Below are positions 17,864 through 22,729 of a stretch of 22,729 bases of DNA, piece by piece. Location: NCBI RefSeq assembly GCF_000003605.2, contig NW_003135343.1, forward strand, positions 275,945 through 298,673, read 5' to 3'. Numbering within the stretch: the first letter of the stretch is position 1; every line of letters starts with the position of its first letter. A model generated the notes under the pieces. The model searched no databases. It was not told the origin of the DNA and worked only from the letters and a program-made list of their open reading frames with translations. Origin of the DNA: Saccoglossus kowalevskii (taxonomy: Eukaryota > Hemichordata > Enteropneusta > Harrimaniidae). The translations under genes and the position numbers were made by a program.

Positions 17864-18537
17864 CTAAGTCGTCTCTATTTCCACAGTCTTTACTAAGTGG
17901 TCGGACAAATAATTTACATTATTAGCACAATGCTCACATAAATACGCCCAGAGATTGAACAAACATCTCCACGAATTGATGTACTTGCTTGAGTGCAATT
18001 TACATACTAAAATCCGGCGGCCGTCTTTCCTTTTATACACCCAGAACCGCGGTTTTAATTGTACAAATTCATCACGTGTGTAGTGGTAGAACAGTATGCA
18101 TGGAATTACGTTCAGCTTTGGAAAGTGTACAGCAACAAATACTTTAAAAATCATTAGGGTGTGGAAATAGGTATGTCGTCTGACATTCGTGAGAAAGGTC
18201 AACAAGAACAATAATTTACTGCCCGATGTAAGAAGCATACACTGCCACATATACCGACTGTGACCTAACAATGTAGGGTGATTTGAACTCTGTGTGAAAT
18301 GAAAACTAATGTATCGTTTCAAAAATATGAAATCAACAACCCATTTTCAATTACAGTGTTTGTACAGCCCACGGCGAATGAAACACGGTGTCGCAAAATT
18401 AACTTACCTTTCAACAGGGATTGCACGTTCACAGTAAATATGGTTGAATGATTCAATGGAAGTAGCGATAAAGCAAACCATACACACGCAATTGCCTGAC
18501 TCTGCCAACACAAAAGACATGTAAATAATGAACACAA
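17864..18537 (-). CDS. Hypothetical two-exon gene model, 176 aa, weak
   Basis: Exon 18408-18537 starts ATG and encodes MCSLFTCLLCWQSQAIACVW then FALSLLPLNH and on to QSLLK, ending in a strong donor AAAG|GTAAGT. Splicing to TTGTTAG at 18266-18265 continues in frame through 17864-18264 to a TAG, giving 176 residues. The hydrophobic first exon resembles a signal peptide or membrane helix. Against the model, the second exon's counterpart in copy A (14555-14920) has non-triplet indels and an early stop, the acceptor is pyrimidine-poor and no family is recognised. It may be an exon remnant within a duplicated repeat. Confidence 0.2.
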
Positions 18538-18548
18538 ACACTTTCACC
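18016..18548. repeat. Duplicated block, copy C
   Basis: This is the partner of 14555-14920 plus the exon-like part of units A and B. Compared with copy A it lacks about 90 bp between CAAAATT and AACTTACC, so the putative intron is shorter. Confidence 0.8.
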
Positions 18549-18959
18549 GCTTTTTATTTGTGTAACTCAATGTTTTACGAATGTGATATATAGTGTGATT
18601 CATTGAATGAGTTGTAGTCACCGAGTCCGGCCTAAGGCGATAGAGCCGACTGTAAGCGTTGGTGCTGTTTTTCTGATGTGTTTTATATCTCTGTTTGCCA
18701 TTCGCCCTCAAGCGTAATCTACGGCGATGCTATTCTTGGACCTCCAATTACATGTCTCGTTGCATTTCATCACATCGTTTCTCTATGTAAATCGCAAGAA
18801 TTTTCCTTCATTTGCGATAAATTGTTTTCTACAGCTAATGCGATTGATTGACAGAAACAGTTGTCACTTACTCCAATTGACATCGCTCATATGTAATCCG
18901 TTGAATAATGACGGTAACATATCAATCTGATTAAAATAAGATCCTTGTGGGGAAATGTT
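18549..18959. other. Spacer, no gene seen
   Basis: Short unassigned stretch between the exon-like block and the 3' end of the second minus-strand retroelement. An open frame at 18727-18930 has no support. Confidence 0.5.
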
Positions 18960-20300
18960 TATATTTCATTCATTTTATTAAAATTATTGTTTGTTTATTG
19001 TTTTATTTGTTAATATATTTGTTTTCATTCCTTTCTACGAGTTTTTTTTTTTCGTTCGCGAAATCCCCATCATGTACGGCGGAATTACAAAAAAACACAA
19101 AATCAAAATCAAAGTAAAATAATGAAATAAACAGGCATTAATAACAAAAGTAATAAAAAATAAAATAAAAATAAATGTATAACCAAAATAATTAAAGCCC
19201 GTACACTACATCAGATTTTAATCAGATTGGGTAACATATGTGTTTATGCTATTAAAATCCAAAAGATTATTGCTGAATTCAAAATTTAGTTTCTCCCTTT
19301 TTCCTCTGTAAATGACACGAGGGATTAGAAAGTTGATTTCATCCTCGAGGTAGTTGCATTTTTTGCAGAGCCTTTCTTCAATTGGAGTTTGTGACTACTA
19401 ACTCGGAGTTGAAATAATAATTTAATATGTTCTGAGTTTGGAATCTGATCTGTTAATGTCTTTGATCCACAGGTTATGATATCATTGTTTGTTTTTTTAT
19501 ATTTTGGAACACATTTTTGGTTATTGATTGGATGTTAGTTTTTTTATTTTGTTTTGATCTGCAAGGGATTCAGTTTGTCCAACCAGATGTGTTTGTACCA
19601 ATGTTGTTCCATATCCTTTATAGCATGGTATTTAAATCTCATTGGCCCATTGTTTTGTAACCGTTAACAGTAATTTATAACCTGGTACTGAATGTTTGCA
19701 ATTATTAGTAGTCGACGCCTGTTTCGAGTCTGCACCCAATAGCACTTGTTGTTGACGTTTAAGTTATGCCTACACAATTTCAAGTCGAATTTTTTTGTAG
19801 CTGGCTTGTCCCATGTTTCCGTTTTTGTTGATATACCCTAAATTTCTAATGCATATAAAATGATTGGCATGGATTGTAAATGTTAGCAATTAGTTTTTCA
19901 TCTTTCCTGGTCTTGTCAGTTAGTCACTCCATAGTTTCGAGCAATGAACCATTGGTATTAAAGATTGGTTAGTTTTCTCTAGTGTTGTGTTAATCGGTGT
20001 AAGTTAATCGGTCATCACGTTTAACACGGGATTTCATATTAGACTACATGCTCTTGAATATGTTGTATGCTGGTTTAGTAATCATATTTCCTTGAAGTTT
20101 TTACAGTAATTCATCTCACCAGACAGTGCCATAACATTGACTCAATGCGGCAGCAATAAAGTTTTGTATTTTCGACTGCTATTTTTTCAAGCCCTGTTTG
20201 CCTTCTTTCTGAGTTCATGTAATGCATAGTATTCTTATGGTGTTGGATTAAATCTGTTGTGTTCACATCGAGCCAGGTTTCAGTAAAGTTATATGCGTGT
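18960..20300 (-). pseudogene. Decayed non-LTR retrotransposon RT, copy 2, with C-terminal zinc knuckle
   Basis: Same family as 15890-16870. On the minus strand it shows LYCC...WHCLV (about 20160-20120, decayed motif A), KPAYNIFKSM, AIKDMEQHWYKHIWLDKLNP (about 19630-19565), and then a better preserved end. That end is ERLCKKCNYLEDEINFLIPR followed by VIYRGKREKL, closing at TAA 19220-19218. The CxxC with EDE.xFL is the typical C-terminal zinc-knuckle-like segment of such RTs. An A/T-rich 3'UTR continues to about 18960. Many stops make it inactive. Confidence 0.8.
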
Positions 20301-21244
20301 ACATGTTATGTTTGAACGTACGTTTGAATTTTATTACGGTGTATCAAGAACGTAATTTCCAAGTGAAGGAAATCCCCTGTCCGGTTACTGTTTTGTCGAT
20401 GTTTGCGGCTACCGAAGAAACAATGTGTTGTAAGATGCGAGGCTTTGATAAATCACCACTCAAGTATTATTTATGATGTGTCGTTTACTTTGAGCTCCCC
20501 TATTCCAACAATTGTATTTGTCTTCAATCCTTTTGCTTAATTATAATAAATGACACAACGTTTACTGTTTGTTTGTTTTTAGAAACGACGCAGCGTTCGC
20601 GAAATGCCCTTCCCTCGGGGTTTAGTTATCTCGGCGTGTATAAATCAGAAGTGTTTGCACGAAAATAGATGTGAGTAAGCAAAGCATCGAAACTTGAACG
20701 GACGTTTCACATTTCTATTGATTATCGGAGGCGTAAATACTAATATTTTTGAACCGACGTTTATTGATGAAAGTGGGGCGAAATTTGAGTCATGCCTTCA
20801 TTAGATTTTCACCGTGTAATGTTATATAAATGAAAACACTTCTCGATGGTCGACGTTATTTGAAACTATCGGTCAACATCCTGCCTTCTATATGATTGTG
20901 CACATAAATTTGTCTACATATGTGACGACAGTTCGGGCGTTCGAAGCGGATTGTGGCAATCGCGATAAATTTTCCACGTTTGTACAGCCACCGTCTGTAT
21001 TTTTTAGCTGTTTCTTGACAGGAGCTAGCGTTAAAATACGGCACAAGTGTATGGTTCTGCCATCAAGTTTTACCGCACATATAAATGTAATACTGTGGTC
21101 TAGTATATCACGGCAGATGAGTTGAATATGCAATCGAACAATGGCTGCCTTGTGTATGCTATATTGGTCACTGTCCCCAGTTCATTGTATATGCTGTGGA
21201 TGGGATTGTGGCGGGATAACAGTAACAGTATTTAACAACAAAGA
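20301..21244. other. No gene seen
   Basis: Overlapping open frames on both strands at 20856-21133 cancel each other and show no domain or splice logic. GTTCGCGAAAT occurs both here (about 20598) and near 19055, on either side of the minus-strand retroelement. I could not show that it is a target duplication. Confidence 0.45.
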
Positions 21245-21294
21245 ATGATTCGGTTCACTCTTGTTTCGTTATTGCTGTCTATTTCGATATTTTG
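21245..21294 (+). CDS. Possible first exon encoding a signal peptide
   Basis: ATG in a fair context (A at -3) opens MIRFTLVSLLLSISIF, a compact basic-then-hydrophobic signal-like stretch. It is followed immediately by TG|GTGAGT, a strong donor with GT at 21295-21296 (phase 2). I could not find a convincing partner exon downstream in the window, so it may be chance or the start of a gene running past 22729. Confidence 0.25.
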
Positions 21295-21530
21295 GTGAGT
21301 CACAGTGTGGATGGACTGTAGGTGAGCACGAGTTCGGTTGGCCAAAGTTTGTCATATTTTCAGTCGGATCTGATACCTCGACGTTAACTAGACTTTTTAT
21401 AGACTGAATTTTTTGATTTGCATGATATGATTATTCGTAATAATGATTCGGGTAGACAACGTGAATACATACACTCATTTCGAGAGAAAATATTCCGGGT
21501 TCACCAAACTGAATTATAGCGAGTACTCAC

Positions 21531-21904
21531 CCCAGCAAAAGACGAATCCAGCGGGACGCACAGATGATCGGCAACTTGAAGTATCTCCCTACAGAACATG
21601 ACCCGTTTATATAGACTTCAACAAGCAGGTGTTTAGTAATCGCCACTTTTTGTGCACAATCTGTGTAATTCATCGATAATGAACAAACAGTGATGTGGTT
21701 TACACCTCCGATTGCCAAGGTAATATGTAGACCAATCCCTTGTGAATGTATATTTAAGACATTTTTTGAAATACGGTCAAACGTGATATAGTAATTGTCA
21801 CGCTTATCTGTGAAACCTTTGGGCAAAGGATGATACAAATCGGTCACTGTCATTGCCAAGGTAACGCGATTGGTCGCGTCATTAATGAAACACGTTTGCC
21901 TCAA
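21531..21904 (-). CDS. Unrecognised 125-codon open frame ending at a splice donor
   Basis: The minus-strand frame is open from just after a TGA at about 21913 to GCTGGG|GTGAGTACTC, a strong donor (GT at 21530-21529). No ATG opens it; the first internal one gives MTVTDLYHPLPKGFTDKRDN and so on. No polypyrimidine acceptor precedes it. The residues show no motif I recognise. Length alone is marginal evidence in 22.7 kb. Confidence 0.2.
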
Positions 21905-22512
21905 TGTTTCTCACAGTAATGACCCTGTCATTCAATTTCACGCCAACCAGCAATCACAAAAATAACACAAAAACACTAGATACAGAATTACGTCTAACAA
22001 TCAAATTCGAGCTATAAAATTAGGTTTGAATGATTGATTATTGAATGACACGTTGCTTAAATCGGCAGAAATGTAAAACTTGTTCAAATACGTTTTATGA
22101 CAGTTACCGTCACGGAATGCCAACATGCAGTTCATCTATAGCTGAAAAGCTTGTGGTCAGCTTTCTTGTATATGAAATTTTCAAATTCATATCATGTCGG
22201 GTAAATATAATATCTATCCCGGTGTCGACACATTTACACCATCTTCATGAGAGAGCTCACACAGAGAGCATGTAACTTAAACAAACACTGCTGCACATTC
22301 ACCGAGAATACAAGTCAATCTATTTAATTTGATCAACCCCAGGTATGATGTGAACTTTCGATAAGATCAAAACAACAACCAAAATAATACAAGTGATTGG
22401 TACAATTGAATACTATTTAGTATATTTCAACACTTGTCTTGGAAGTAATTAACGTAATATATGGTACACTTTAGGATGGCAAGGTTCGGAGTTGTAAAAA
22501 CAAAACTCGGAA
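21905..22512. other. No gene seen
   Basis: A short cysteine-containing open frame at 22045-22275 could be a fragmentary exon, but its flanks do not join the phase-2 donor at 21295 without a stop. Confidence 0.45.
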
Positions 22513-22593
22513 TATATAAAGGGCGATTGTATTATAAAGGACGGGGTCGACAATGGAGAGACGTTTGCCGGGGATTTTTGTTCATATATAAAA
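22513..22593 (+). promoter_or_regulatory. Cluster of three TATA-like boxes near the window edge
   Basis: TATATAAA at 22513-22520 followed by GGGCG, TATAAAGG at 22533-22540, and TATATAAAA at 22585-22593 followed by CCGACG. GC-rich bases next to each box resemble core promoters more than random AT tracts. Any gene would lie beyond the window. Confidence 0.25.
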
Positions 22594-22729
22594 CCGACGA
22601 TGAATGAACTAGGATGTTTTACTCTCTGGAATATTAGTTAGTTATCGTGGCTAGACTGGAATATGATGCAGGTTTATGAGTGTACTGATTCGCGATAAAT
22701 GATAATAAACATCATCCACGGGTTAGCTG

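Noticed and set aside
20856-21133. Three overlapping open frames on both strands
   Set aside because: Mutually overlapping, short, without splice signals or motifs; consistent with chance.
22045-22275. Cysteine-containing 76-codon plus-strand frame as exon 2 of the signal-like exon
   Set aside because: Joining the phase-2 donor at 21295 to the nearest AG (before AAATGTAAAAC) creates TGA, and no better acceptor is present.

Overview
This is AT-rich animal nuclear DNA, almost certainly from an invertebrate and probably a marine one. The reasons are an intron-containing gene with GT-AG junctions, long stretches without genes, several decayed non-LTR retrotransposons, short terminal-inverted-repeat elements and microsatellites. 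Nothing bacterial, viral or organellar is visible. A hemichordate, amphioxus or lophotrochozoan would fit, but the sequence alone does not settle the taxon.

One gene is well supported. It lies on the minus strand with coding exons at 13257-13413, 8654-8788, 7818-7912 and 7228-7527. Joined at consensus splice sites, the exons give an uninterrupted 228-residue protein. Its first half carries the hallmarks of the antibiotic biosynthesis monooxygenase (ABM) family, which has a dimeric alpha/beta-barrel fold. Its second half looks like a diverged second copy of the same fold. A TATA-like box and a possible 5'UTR splice acceptor lie upstream, and an AATAAA signal lies 3' of the stop. The introns contain a MITE-like element (7584-7712), a 9-bp-arm hairpin (7972-7996), a large inverted-repeat element (9684-9859), a foldback (10385-10471) and a 20-21 bp phased repeat (12426-12690).

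Region by region: 1-280 is the 3' tail of a non-LTR retrotransposon ending in (GAT)n. 281-7163 has no gene I can support; it holds two palindromes, a 4 x 47-bp repeat and a 166-bp MITE. 7164-13535 is the ABM gene. 13536-14352 is a spacer with a decayed tandem repeat. 14353-20300 is a nest of retrotransposon fragments and duplicated exon-like sequence. Plus-strand reverse transcriptase (RT) pieces lie at 14353-14552 and 16900-17640. Minus-strand RT pseudogenes of another family lie at 15890-16870 and 18960-20300. Three copies of a hydrophobic exon-like segment lie at 15018, 15280 and 18408, two of them inside an exact-length 262-bp tandem duplication. The second of those two duplicated copies is interrupted by a 210-bp insertion flanked by 8-bp direct repeats. 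20301-22729 contains only weak candidates: a signal-peptide-like first exon, a 125-codon open frame with a splice donor, and a TATA cluster at the window edge.

The genes do not form a pathway here. The best biology is the little-characterised animal tandem-ABM protein. The best structural story is the layered duplication and insertion history of 14.3-20.3 kb.
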